Shown here: positions 1 to 5,732 of the stretch, piece by piece
How positions within the stretch are numbered: the stretch's first letter is position 1
Layout: each line of letters starts with the position of its first letter
The notes under the pieces: generated by a model
Told to the model about the DNA's origin: nothing
The model's database searches: none
Seen by the model: only the letters and a program-made list of their open reading frames with translations
Made by a program: the position numbers and the translations under genes
Source of the DNA: Phycisphaerales bacterium
Lineage (GTDB): Bacteria; Planctomycetota; Phycisphaerae; Tepidisphaerales; Tepidisphaeraceae
NCBI GenBank assembly: GCA_028288875.1
Contig: JAQGHK010000208.1
Span: forward strand, 1-5,732
Length of the DNA stretch: 5,732 nt
Reading direction: 5' to 3'

Positions 1-984
1 GGCCGACAAGGCTTTGGCGCTGCCGACCGGGCCCAGTAGCACAGACGCCGAATCCGTCGTTCCGGTGCGTGTCCAGCCTCGCCCGCCGGCGAGCGGGTCA
101 TAGGTGGTGCCGCGCATCATCCATTGCGGGCCACCATCAAGAATGTAATCGACCATCCGATGGACGTCGGTGGTCGATAAGCCGTACGACGTGCCGGTCG
201 CCCAGCCTGACGTGGTCGCAACGCTGCTGAGCAGTGAAGCGCCGTAGCCGGCGTCGGCGAGCGTCTGCTGGTGCTGCTGGAAACTGTGGTCGACCCGAAT
301 GCCATCGACTTCCAGATCTGTCACGGTCGCCAGCGTGGTGCCCATGTAGGTGTAGGACGTTTGGATCAGGTTGGTCGCATTGGTCTTTTCCGTGGTCGAC
401 GCGCCGGGCGCGCGGTAACGCAGCACGCCTTCATACACAGTGCATTTGGCCTGGCTGGCCAGGTTCGCGCCCTGGCTCGCGCCACCCTGTCCGGTGGCCG
501 AGCGGTGAACAATCGAGATGGCCTTGGTGAAATTGCTGGTCGGCAGCATGGCGTTCTGCTGCATCAGGATCATCGCCTGGCCGAGTTTGTCCGGCGTGCT
601 GATCTGATTGAAGAACCAGTTCGAATTCTGATAGTCCTTGGTCACCCAATAGTTGTAAGCATTGACAATGGCGGCCTGCACCGTGGCACTGTGGTAGTAG
701 GTGCTGGATGGCGTCGCATAAGCGATCGCCATCTCGTTGAGCTTGTTCAAGTGCTTCGGCGGTTGCCAGTTTCCGGTCGACGTATCGGTGTAATCGACCG
801 TATTAAAGCTGCCGTCCGCCTGGAGCGAGGCCAGATCACCGGCGACCGTGGCGTCCGTCGGCGGCGTGGCCAAGGCAGCGCTGTAGATATTGGCCGAGAG
901 CGTGTCGATGTCGGCCGACCGCGCCTTTGGCACCGTCGATCCCACCGCCAACGCGACAACGATTAGACCGATCCGCTTACCCAT
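1..984 (-). CDS. Secreted polysaccharide lyase, PL8-like (partial, C-terminus outside window)
   Basis: The reading frame is open from ATG at 984 to the window edge, giving 328 residues without a stop. PL8 enzymes are usually about 700-1000 residues, so this is the N-terminal helical barrel domain. Residues 1-24 look like a signal peptide (basic GKR, hydrophobic IGLIVVALAVG, cleavage near ARSA/D), so the enzyme is exported. PL8 landmarks appear in order: NWFFNQISTP (122-131, the family's substrate-binding NWW..EIG.P stretch), QGAN with Asn174, DHSFQQH with His238, AGYG with Tyr247, then YILDGGPQWM (about 281-289) and GRGWTR with Arg302/Arg306. The His-to-Tyr spacing of 9 and the paired Arg match the catalytic Asn/His/Tyr/Arg set known for chondroitin AC and hyaluronate lyases, which cleave uronic-acid-containing chains by beta-elimination. 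GGAGGG sits 7 nt before the ATG. The substrate is unknown and could be glycosaminoglycan-like, xanthan-like or another acidic glycan. Family call fairly sure; specificity not. Confidence 0.85.
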   Translation of the reverse strand, partial: MGKRIGLIVVALAVGSTVPKARSADIDTLSANIYSAALATPPTDATVAGDLASLQADGSFNTVDYTDTSTGNWQPPKHLNKLNEMAIAYATPSSTYYHSATVQAAIVNAYNYWVTKDYQNSNWFFNQISTPDKLGQAMILMQQNAMLPTSNFTKAISIVHRSATGQGGASQGANLASQAKCTVYEGVLRYRAPGASTTEKTNATNLIQTSYTYMGTTLATVTDLEVDGIRVDHSFQQHQQTLADAGYGASLLSSVATTSGWATGTSYGLSTTDVHRMVDYILDGGPQWMMRGTTYDPLAGGRGWTRTGTTDSASVLLGPVGSAKALSA

Positions 985-992
985 TGTTCAGC

Positions 993-998
993 CCTCCG
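993..998 (-). promoter_or_regulatory. Ribosome binding site of the PL8 lyase gene
   Basis: Read on the minus strand, GGAGGG lies 7 nt upstream of the ATG at 984-982. It supports that start, as does the signal peptide that begins directly at this Met. Confidence 0.75.
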
Positions 999-1003
999 CC
1001 GTG

Positions 1004-1020
1004 GCGGCAGGAGCTGCCGC
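1004..1020 (-). repeat. Perfect 7-bp hairpin in the leader of the PL8 lyase gene
   Basis: GCGGCAG (1004-1010) and CTGCCGC (1014-1020) are exact inverted repeats around a 3-nt loop. The stem lies only 5 nt upstream of the lyase ribosome binding site, so in the lyase mRNA it would form just before the translation start. It could modulate translation or mRNA stability, or be an operator half-site pair. There is no T-tract on either strand, so it is not a typical intrinsic terminator. Confidence 0.5.
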
Positions 1021-1193
1021 GCGTATTGGGCAATCCCCGCAGTCCTCATTCCTATCAGCAAAAACGTGGGACTTTATCGCCAGTAAAAATTTTTCATCAT
1101 CAGTGATAGAGGCGGGCCGGGCCGGGCATTGCTTGGTTGGAGGGGTGTGCGACCCGCGGCGGCGTCACCCGGCACTTCATCTCGACGGGTTTT

Positions 1194-1200
1194 AGGAGGA
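1194..1200 (+). promoter_or_regulatory. Strong ribosome binding site fixing the PEP-CTERM gene start
   Basis: AGGAGGA is a full anti-16S match located 3 nt before ATG at 1204. It favours this ATG over the in-frame TTG at 1129, whose 25 extra residues would place arginine-rich, non-hydrophobic sequence before the signal peptide. Confidence 0.8.
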
Positions 1201-1203
1201 CAT

Positions 1204-1968
1204 ATGCGGTTTGCGTTTCCATTATTCACTTTGACGACTGCCCTGCTGGCGACCTCGATCGGCCATGCGGCCACGATCACCATCGCAACGGACGGTACCG
1301 ACGCCGACGCCCTCGGCGGAGCGGACACGTTCGTGACCCGCAATTCAGTGGCCAGCGCCGCGACGGACGGCAACTTGGCCGTCGTGAACCGCGCCGCCAC
1401 GGATAACAACGCCGACCGCGTGCCGTTCCTGCGGTTCGACACGTCCGGTGCCCTGTCCGGCGGACCGCTTACGGTCGCCTCGCTGCGGCTCACACTCGGC
1501 GCCAATGCGTCGCCAGCGGGCCTGGTTGTGCAGATATATGGCATCCCGGATGCGGCGCTGAACGAAAACTTCGACGCTACAACGATCACCTTCGCCAACA
1601 GCGGCTACACGACCGGCAGTGGATCTGTTATCGCGAACGACGCCACCGACAACAGCGTGCTCGACTCGTCGCTGACACTGCTGGGCACGCTCGCCGCCCC
1701 CACGATCAATACCACGTACACATTCAGCAGTGCTGACCTGCTGACCTTCCTTAACGCCGATACGAATGGGATCGCATCGTTCGTTCTGGCGACGACCGTG
1801 ATCACCGCCGGTGGCACCAGCACGCCGGTCTTCGCCTCATCGGACAGCGTGGCGTTTACCGCGGACCAGCTGCCAGCGCTGATCGTGGATGTACCGGAAC
1901 CGACGGCCGTTGCGGCGCTGGGCGCGATCGCATGCGGACTGACGTCCCGCCGTAAACGCCGTGCTTGA
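1204..1968 (+). CDS. Secreted PEP-CTERM sorting domain protein with a DNRLRE/CBM96-like beta-sandwich
   Basis: This 254-residue protein has three visible parts. Residues 1-22 are a signal peptide (MRF start, hydrophobic core, cleavage after GHA). Residues about 40-228 form a Thr/Ala/Asp-rich, strand-rich domain. It contains FVTRN, then NADRVPFLRFDTSG (69-82), then SLRLTLG (93-99), and closes with VFASSDS...QLPALIVDV. This order resembles the DNRLRE/CBM96-type domain ("..R.y.rFDls.l.....v..A.L.l" then "FaSrE...PqLvv"). Residues 229-254 are a PEP-CTERM signal: VPEP (230-233), a hydrophobic helix AVAALGAIACG, then the basic tail SRRKRRA. PEP-CTERM proteins are processed by an exosortase and delivered to the outer surface or extracellular matrix; that enzyme is not in this window. 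A surface glycan-binding or matrix role is inferred, partly from the neighbouring polysaccharide-degrading genes. The exact domain family is less certain than the sorting signal. Confidence 0.88.
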   Translation: MRFAFPLFTLTTALLATSIGHAATITIATDGTDADALGGADTFVTRNSVASAATDGNLAVVNRAATDNNADRVPFLRFDTSGALSGGPLTVASLRLTLGANASPAGLVVQIYGIPDAALNENFDATTITFANSGYTTGSGSVIANDATDNSVLDSSLTLLGTLAAPTINTTYTFSSADLLTFLNADTNGIASFVLATTVITAGGTSTPVFASSDSVAFTADQLPALIVDVPEPTAVAALGAIACGLTSRRKRRA

Positions 1969-1987
1969 ACCTGAACATCTGTCCTCC

Positions 1988-2033
1988 GCCGCGGCACGAC
2001 GGTCACGAGCTATCTCGTGCGCCGTCGTGCGGC
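1988..2033 (+). terminator. Strong imperfect hairpin after the PEP-CTERM gene, possible terminator
   Basis: The inner stem is CACGAG (2004-2009) with CTCGTG (2014-2019) around the loop CTAT. After a small asymmetric bulge (T2003 against 2020-2021), the stem continues with CACGACGG (1995-2002) and CCGTCGTG (2022-2029). GCCG (1988-1991) can pair with CGGC (2030-2033) across a 3-nt bulge. It starts 20 nt after the stop codon of the PEP-CTERM gene. Only a weak ATTT follows, so if it terminates transcription it is not a textbook poly-U terminator. It could instead protect the 3' end of the upstream mRNA or lower read-through into GH130. Confidence 0.5.
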
Positions 2034-2088
2034 ATTTGGCGTGAGGCACTTGTCGGGAACCATTGTCGCATGGCAGGATCATCGCCTT

Positions 2089-3096
2089 ATGACCATAGCC
2101 AACTCTGTCACGCTCCGTTCCGCCGCCTGCCTTCGCCGCCATCCCGAGCCGGTGCTGACGCGCGAGCAGGTACCTTTCCCCTCCACCTGCATTTTTAACG
2201 CAGGCGTTTGCAAGTTTGGTGGACGTTACGTGATGGTCTTCCGCAATGACGTCGGCGAGTGGGGCAGTCCTAAGTTTCACACCACAAACCTCGGGCTGGC
2301 GTTCAGCGATGATGGACGTCATTGGGATGTTGAGCCGCAGCCGGTTTGGGATTCCCAGAACAGCGACCTGAATCAGGCGACCGATGGCGAGCTCATTCGC
2401 GTGTACGACCCGCGTTTGATCCCGATCGACGGACGCTGCTACATCTGCTTCGCCTGCGATACTAAGCACGGCCTGCGCGGCGGGATCGGCGTGACCGATG
2501 ACTTTCGCGCGTTTAAAGTGCTGTCGCTCAGCGTGCCCGACAATCGGAACATGGTTCTGTTCCCCGAAAAGGTGAACGGAAAATATGCGCGCCTTGAGCG
2601 GCCGATGCCGGTGTATAGCCGTGGCCGCGACCGGTTCGACATCTGGTTCGGCGACTCGCCCGATCTCGCCTACTGGGGCAATCAGCATCTGGTGGATGCC
2701 GTCGAAAATTACCCGTTCGCCAACGACAAAATCGGCCCCGCCGCCCCGCCAATTCGCACGGCGAAAGGTTGGTTGACGACGATCCATTGCGTCGACCGCG
2801 ACAACACACGCGGCAAGCGCGGCTGGGAAGACGGCTGGCAGAAACGATACACCGCCGGCCTGATGCTGCTGGACTTGAACGAGCCGTGGAAAGTGATCGG
2901 CCGCAGCCGCGAGCCATTGATCGTGCCGGAAACCGATGCCGAGCGTCTTGGTTTCCGCGATGACGTCATCTTCCCCGGCGGCATGATCCTGGAAGACGAC
3001 GGCGAAGTGAAAATCTATTACGGCGCCGCCGACACCGTTGAAGCGATGGCGACGGCGCACGTCGACGATTTGCTTGCGCTCTGTGAGCCGGTCTAA
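2089..3096 (+). CDS. GH130 family beta-mannoside phosphorylase/glycosidase
   Basis: The 335-residue product lacks a signal peptide, so it should act in the cytoplasm. The five-bladed propeller GH130 signature is nearly complete: EPVLTREQVPFP and CIFNAGVCKFGGRYVMVFRN near the N-terminus, YDPRL (106-110, with Asp107 as the likely catalytic acid), PDNRNMVLFPEKVNGKY (150-166), RLERP (168-172), DSPDLAYWG (189-197), IGPAAPPI (215-222), GWLTTIH (227-233), LLDL (260-263), VIFPGGMI (293-300) and IYYGAADT (309-316). Family phosphorylases split beta-mannosides with phosphate to give mannose 1-phosphate. The conserved basic residues (Arg153, Lys161, Arg168, Arg171, His233) fit a phosphate pocket, so phosphorolysis is preferred over hydrolysis, but substrate is not predictable. 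ATG 2089 is chosen because family N-termini begin about here. Upstream GTGs at 2017 and 2041 lie in or just after the hairpin. The ribosome site is weak (AGGA, 10 nt away). GH78 follows after 63 bp. Confidence 0.9.
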   Translation: MTIANSVTLRSAACLRRHPEPVLTREQVPFPSTCIFNAGVCKFGGRYVMVFRNDVGEWGSPKFHTTNLGLAFSDDGRHWDVEPQPVWDSQNSDLNQATDGELIRVYDPRLIPIDGRCYICFACDTKHGLRGGIGVTDDFRAFKVLSLSVPDNRNMVLFPEKVNGKYARLERPMPVYSRGRDRFDIWFGDSPDLAYWGNQHLVDAVENYPFANDKIGPAAPPIRTAKGWLTTIHCVDRDNTRGKRGWEDGWQKRYTAGLMLLDLNEPWKVIGRSREPLIVPETDAERLGFRDDVIFPGGMILEDDGEVKIYYGAADTVEAMATAHVDDLLALCEPV

Positions 3097-3145
3097 TCGC
3101 TTCCGACAAGACGATGCACATCGTGACGATGTTGCCGGCGAATCC

Positions 3146-3151
3146 GAGGAG
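3146..3151 (+). promoter_or_regulatory. Ribosome binding site of the GH78 gene
   Basis: GAGGAG lies 8 nt upstream of ATG 3160, a good spacing. With only 63 bp between the GH130 stop and this ATG and no evident terminator, GH130 and GH78 are likely one transcript. Confidence 0.75.
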
Positions 3152-3159
3152 TTCATTCG

Positions 3160-5732
3160 ATGAGCCTTTCCACAAAAATCGCGGCAGCCGCTGTCGCTAT
3201 TGGTCTGTTCAATTTGGTTTGTGGCACCCTGACCTTCGCGGCTGAGAATGGTCTGACGACGCAATCGCTCCGCTGCGAATACTTGAGCAACCCGATCGGT
3301 GTCGATGAACCATCGCCGCGCTTGAGTTGGCTGCTCGCGTCCGACCAGCGCAGCGTCCGCCAGACGGCGTACGAAGTGCAGGTCGCCACGTCGGCCGAAT
3401 CGCTGCAGGCCGGCAAGGCCGATCTGTGGGGCAGCGGAAAGGTGGTGTCGGACCGGCAGAACGGCATCGAATACGCCGGCACGCCGCTGAAGTCGCGCCA
3501 GGCTGCATATTGGCGCGTGCGGACTTGGGACCAGGCCGATCACGCCGGGCCTTGGAGCGAGCCGGCGTCGTGGGAAGTCGGACTTCGCGACCCAAGCGAC
3601 TGGCAGGCCAAATGGATCAGCGAGGGCGATGTCCGCCCCACCGCCAAGCTGGACCTGCGTTATGCCAGTTACGAATCAACCAACCGCAAAACGATTAAAG
3701 ACGTGCTGCCGGTTCTGAGTGGCCGCATGAAGGACGGCCGGCTGGATGTCGTGGTCAACAGCGAGTCACTTGGCGGCGACCCGTCGAAGAATAATAAGAA
3801 GCAGCTGACCGTTCGCTACACCCTCGACGGCGGCCCGGAGATCACGGAGATCTTCCGTGAAAACGGCCGCGTCTGGCTGCCGCCGTTACCGCCTCAGGAA
3901 TTGCGACGTACGTTTGACGTCACTCGCCCTGTCACAAAGGCCCGCCTCTACGCCACCGCGCTCGGCCTGTACGAGTTGCGCCTCAATGGCCAATCGGTCA
4001 CGGACAGCGTCTTCAATCCTAACTGGACGGACTACCGCCAACGCGCTCGCTACCAGGCGTTCGACGTAACGGCGCTCGTGAAGCAAGGCCCGAACGCCAT
4101 TGGCGGCAGCATTGCCAACGGCTTCTATTCCGGGCACATCGCCAACAGCAACTATCAGTTCTACGGCACGCGGCCGGCGCTGCTCGCTCAGCTCGAACTG
4201 ACGTACGCCGACGGCTCGGTCGAACGAATCGGCACCGATGACAAGTGGCGCTCGCACGCCGGGGCCATTCAAATGTCGGACGTGATGATCGGCGAACAAT
4301 ATGACGCCCGCATGGCGGTAGACGGATCGAAACCAAATCTGGCCGAGGACAGTGCGTGGTCGGCCACGGTGATCCGAACTGACGGCCTGCCGAAGGCGAT
4401 CGGCGCACAGGTGGCCGAGCCGATTCGGGAACTGATGACGCTGCCGCCCAAGCACGTGACCGAGCCAGCGCCGGGCCGCTGGCTGTTCGACTTGGGGCAG
4501 AATATCGTTGGCGTGCCGCGCCTTCGGTTGAACGCCCCGAAGGGCACGCGCGTCACGATTCGCTTTGCCGAAATGCTCAAGCCTGATGGCACGATCTACA
4601 CCGCCAACTACCGGGCGGCCACGTCGGTTGACTCTTACATCTGCCGCGGCGGCGGCACTGAAACTTGGCAGCCGAAGTTCACCTACCACGGCTTTCGCTA
4701 CATCGAACTCGACGGCCTGCCGGGCAAACCCGAGATCGACACCGTGATGGGCGTGGTGCTCGGGTCGGACACGCCGTCGGTCGGCAAGTTCACTTGCTCG
4801 GATCCGCGAATTAACCAACTCTGGTCGAACATCCGCTGGGGCCAGCGCGGCAACTTCTTCGGCGTGCCGACCGATTGCCCCCAGCGTGACGAGCGCCTCG
4901 GCTGGATGGGCGATGCCCAGGTCTTTATCAGCACCGCCGTCTACAATGCGGATTGTGCCGCGTTCTTCACCAAGTGGCTGACCGACATCGACGACGAGCA
5001 GCTGCCCGACGGCCGGTTCACCAGCACCTGCCCCGATACCGGGCTCGTCGCGGCCGGCGTACCCGGCTGGGCTGATGCCGGCGTCATCTGCCCATGGACG
5101 ATCTACCAGACTTACGGCGACACGCGCCAACTCGCCCAGCACCTGCCGGCCATGAAGCGGTTTGTCGACTGGTGTGAACAGAGCGGCAGCACGGGGCTGA
5201 TCCGTGACAAAGCGCGTGGAAGTGACTTCGGCGATTGGCTCTCCATCAATGCCGATACGAACAAGGAACTGCTCGGGACGGCCTACTTCGCGTACTCGAC
5301 CGATCTGGTCGCACGCAGCTGCCGCGTGCTGGGCGATACGGCCGGTGCGGAAAAGTACGCGGCGCTATTCGAGCAGATCAAGACGGCCTTCTGCAAACGC
5401 TACATCGCCGCCGACGGCACCATCGCCAACGGCACGCAGACGTCGTACGCGCTGGCGTTGGCCTTCGATCTGCTGCCTGCAGGCGAACGCCCCGCCGCCG
5501 CTCAAAAACTGGCCGACGATGTGAAGGCCAAGGGCGATCACCTTTCTACCGGCTTCCTCGGCGTCAGCTACCTGCTGCCGGTCCTGACCGATCACGGCCA
5601 GACCGATGTCGCCTACCGCCTGCTCATGCAGGACACGTTCCCGTCCTGGCTGTTCTCCATCAAGCAAGGCGCCACCACCATCTGGGAACGCTGGGATGGC
5701 TACACGCCCGAAAAAGGTTTCCAGCGGCCCGG
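3160..5732 (+). CDS. Secreted GH78 alpha-L-rhamnosidase (partial, C-terminus outside window)
   Basis: The frame is open from ATG 3160 to the edge, giving 857 codons plus 2 nt. Residues 1-28 are a signal peptide (KIAAAAVAIGLFNLV..., cleavage after TFAA), so it is exported. Next come an Fn3-like domain (about 33-145: RCEYLSNPIGVDEPSPRLSW, YWRVRTWD), a DUF3395-like insert (about 164-242), the rhamnosidase N-terminal sandwich (about 248-430: ARLYATALGLYELRLNG), a concanavalin-like domain (about 435-545: FDLGQNIVGVPRL) and the (alpha/alpha)6 catalytic barrel from about 548. The barrel motif DCPQRDERLGWMGD (572-585) includes Glu578, the expected general acid. WADAG (637-641) and DFGDWL (689-694) follow, and TTIWERWDG (839-847) holds Glu843, the expected base. 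GH78 enzymes release terminal alpha-L-rhamnose by inversion. The missing part should mostly be the C-terminal beta-sandwich. All recognised catalytic landmarks are intact, so it is probably active. The natural substrate is unknown, plausibly a rhamnose-bearing polysaccharide such as pectin- or ulvan-like material or a bacterial exopolysaccharide. Confidence 0.95.
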   Translation, partial: MSLSTKIAAAAVAIGLFNLVCGTLTFAAENGLTTQSLRCEYLSNPIGVDEPSPRLSWLLASDQRSVRQTAYEVQVATSAESLQAGKADLWGSGKVVSDRQNGIEYAGTPLKSRQAAYWRVRTWDQADHAGPWSEPASWEVGLRDPSDWQAKWISEGDVRPTAKLDLRYASYESTNRKTIKDVLPVLSGRMKDGRLDVVVNSESLGGDPSKNNKKQLTVRYTLDGGPEITEIFRENGRVWLPPLPPQELRRTFDVTRPVTKARLYATALGLYELRLNGQSVTDSVFNPNWTDYRQRARYQAFDVTALVKQGPNAIGGSIANGFYSGHIANSNYQFYGTRPALLAQLELTYADGSVERIGTDDKWRSHAGAIQMSDVMIGEQYDARMAVDGSKPNLAEDSAWSATVIRTDGLPKAIGAQVAEPIRELMTLPPKHVTEPAPGRWLFDLGQNIVGVPRLRLNAPKGTRVTIRFAEMLKPDGTIYTANYRAATSVDSYICRGGGTETWQPKFTYHGFRYIELDGLPGKPEIDTVMGVVLGSDTPSVGKFTCSDPRINQLWSNIRWGQRGNFFGVPTDCPQRDERLGWMGDAQVFISTAVYNADCAAFFTKWLTDIDDEQLPDGRFTSTCPDTGLVAAGVPGWADAGVICPWTIYQTYGDTRQLAQHLPAMKRFVDWCEQSGSTGLIRDKARGSDFGDWLSINADTNKELLGTAYFAYSTDLVARSCRVLGDTAGAEKYAALFEQIKTAFCKRYIAADGTIANGTQTSYALALAFDLLPAGERPAAAQKLADDVKAKGDHLSTGFLGVSYLLPVLTDHGQTDVAYRLLMQDTFPSWLFSIKQGATTIWERWDGYTPEKGFQRP
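3649..3885 (+). other. DUF3395-like module inserted in the GH78 protein (residues about 164-242)
   Basis: In ordinary GH78 proteins the KWI motif (here 151-153) is followed within a few residues by the LLRKTF-type strand (here LRRTF, 248-252). Here about 80 extra residues intervene. They contain IKDVLPVL (179-186), MKDGRLDVVVN (190-200), LGGDP (204-208), KKQLTVRYTLDGG (213-225), FREN (232-235) and VWLPP (238-242). From memory, this order (DVT..., KDG.L.v.v.N, GGDP, K.L.V.Y..dG, E...LP) resembles DUF3395, known from the C-terminus of DNAJC11-type proteins and from some bacterial secreted enzymes. Function unknown; a carbohydrate-binding or spacing role is a guess. Typical DUF3395 starts with A.YG and DVT; here these read ASYES and DVL, so the match is partial. 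Confidence 0.55.

Larger units (their letters stand above)
985..1203. promoter_or_regulatory. Divergent intergenic region with probable promoters for the lyase and PEP-CTERM genes
   Basis: The two flanking genes are transcribed away from each other, so both must start here or be read from internal promoters. Most of the region is GC-rich, but 1045-1110 is a clear AT-rich island. It contains AAAAATTTTT (1086-1095) and a 6-bp inverted pair, CTATCA (1052-1057) and TGATAG (1104-1109). I could not identify convincing -35/-10 boxes on either strand, so the promoter placement is inferred from gene orientation and base composition only. Confidence 0.4.

Noticed and set aside
271..966. 231-codon open frame on the plus strand
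   Set aside because: It is antisense to the PL8 lyase, whose frame carries a signal peptide and ordered PL8 motifs. The plus-strand product is Arg/Val/Gly-rich and unrecognisable.
1111..1129. GGGCCGGGCCGGGC short tandem pattern
   Set aside because: Only two to three units of a 5-base GC-rich word in a GC-rich genome, with no sign of a functional repeat.
1074..1598. 174-codon minus-strand frame overlapping the intergenic region and PEP-CTERM gene
   Set aside because: It is antisense to the PEP-CTERM gene. Low-complexity Ala/Ser/Val composition, no domain.
2017..2088. N-terminal extension of GH130 from GTG 2017
   Set aside because: The GTG sits inside the intergenic hairpin and has no ribosome binding site. 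The extra 24 residues do not resemble GH130 N-termini, which begin near the ATG at 2089.
3111..3124. ACGATG-CA-CATCGT inverted repeat between GH130 and GH78
   Set aside because: The loop is only 2 nt, the stem is short and no T-tract follows. It is more likely chance than a terminator, and the GH130-GH78 spacing favours co-transcription.
3172..3226. Possible lipoprotein signal (Cys near NLVCG) in GH78
   Set aside because: The residues before the Cys do not form a lipobox (Gly/Ala/Ser is expected at -1, Val is present), and a normal signal peptidase I site (TFAA) follows.
1837..3543. 568-codon open frame on the minus strand
   Set aside because: It lies antisense to the PEP-CTERM 3' end, GH130 and the GH78 start, all of which have clear family motifs. 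Its translation is Arg/Ala/His-rich with no recognisable domain, as expected from the complement of GC-biased codons.
3886..5142. 418-codon open frame on the minus strand
   Set aside because: It lies wholly antisense to GH78 catalytic and N-terminal domains. No domain, signal peptide or ribosome binding site supports it.

Overview
The window is GC-rich and densely coding. It looks like a carbohydrate-degradation neighbourhood from a Gram-negative heterotroph. The best guess is Planctomycetota (a Phycisphaerae/Tepidisphaerales-like lineage), with Verrucomicrobiota as the alternative. This rests on a PEP-CTERM sorted protein, a planctomycete-style GH130, and a DUF3395-like module inside a GH78 rhamnosidase. 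The taxonomic call is inference, because there is no rRNA or core marker gene here.

Layout. On the minus strand, from 984 to the left edge, lies the first 328 residues of a secreted polysaccharide lyase that fits family PL8 (hyaluronate/chondroitin/xanthan lyases). It is cut by the window edge. A 219-bp intergenic region (985-1203) carries the divergent upstream signals: a perfect hairpin in the lyase leader, an AT-rich island, and strong ribosome binding sites facing both ways. On the plus strand follow three genes: a 254-aa secreted PEP-CTERM protein with a DNRLRE/CBM96-like beta-sandwich (1204-1968), a 335-aa cytoplasmic GH130 mannoside phosphorylase-type enzyme (2089-3096), and a secreted GH78 alpha-L-rhamnosidase (3160 to the right edge, cut near the start of its C-terminal domain). 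A strong imperfect hairpin separates the PEP-CTERM gene from GH130. GH130 and GH78 are only 63 bp apart and are probably co-transcribed.

How the genes may work together (inference). The PL8 lyase and GH78 would act outside the cytoplasm on an acidic, rhamnose-containing polysaccharide. The PEP-CTERM protein could be a surface-anchored glycan-binding or adhesion factor. GH130 would process an imported mannoside-type oligosaccharide inside the cell. No transporter, SusC/SusD pair or regulator is present in the window, so the locus is only partly seen.

The most unusual items are the DUF3395-like module spliced into the N-terminal part of GH78, a PL8 sequence that departs from family motifs while keeping the candidate catalytic residues, and the hairpin between the PEP-CTERM and GH130 genes. 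No RNA gene, CRISPR array or mobile element was seen.
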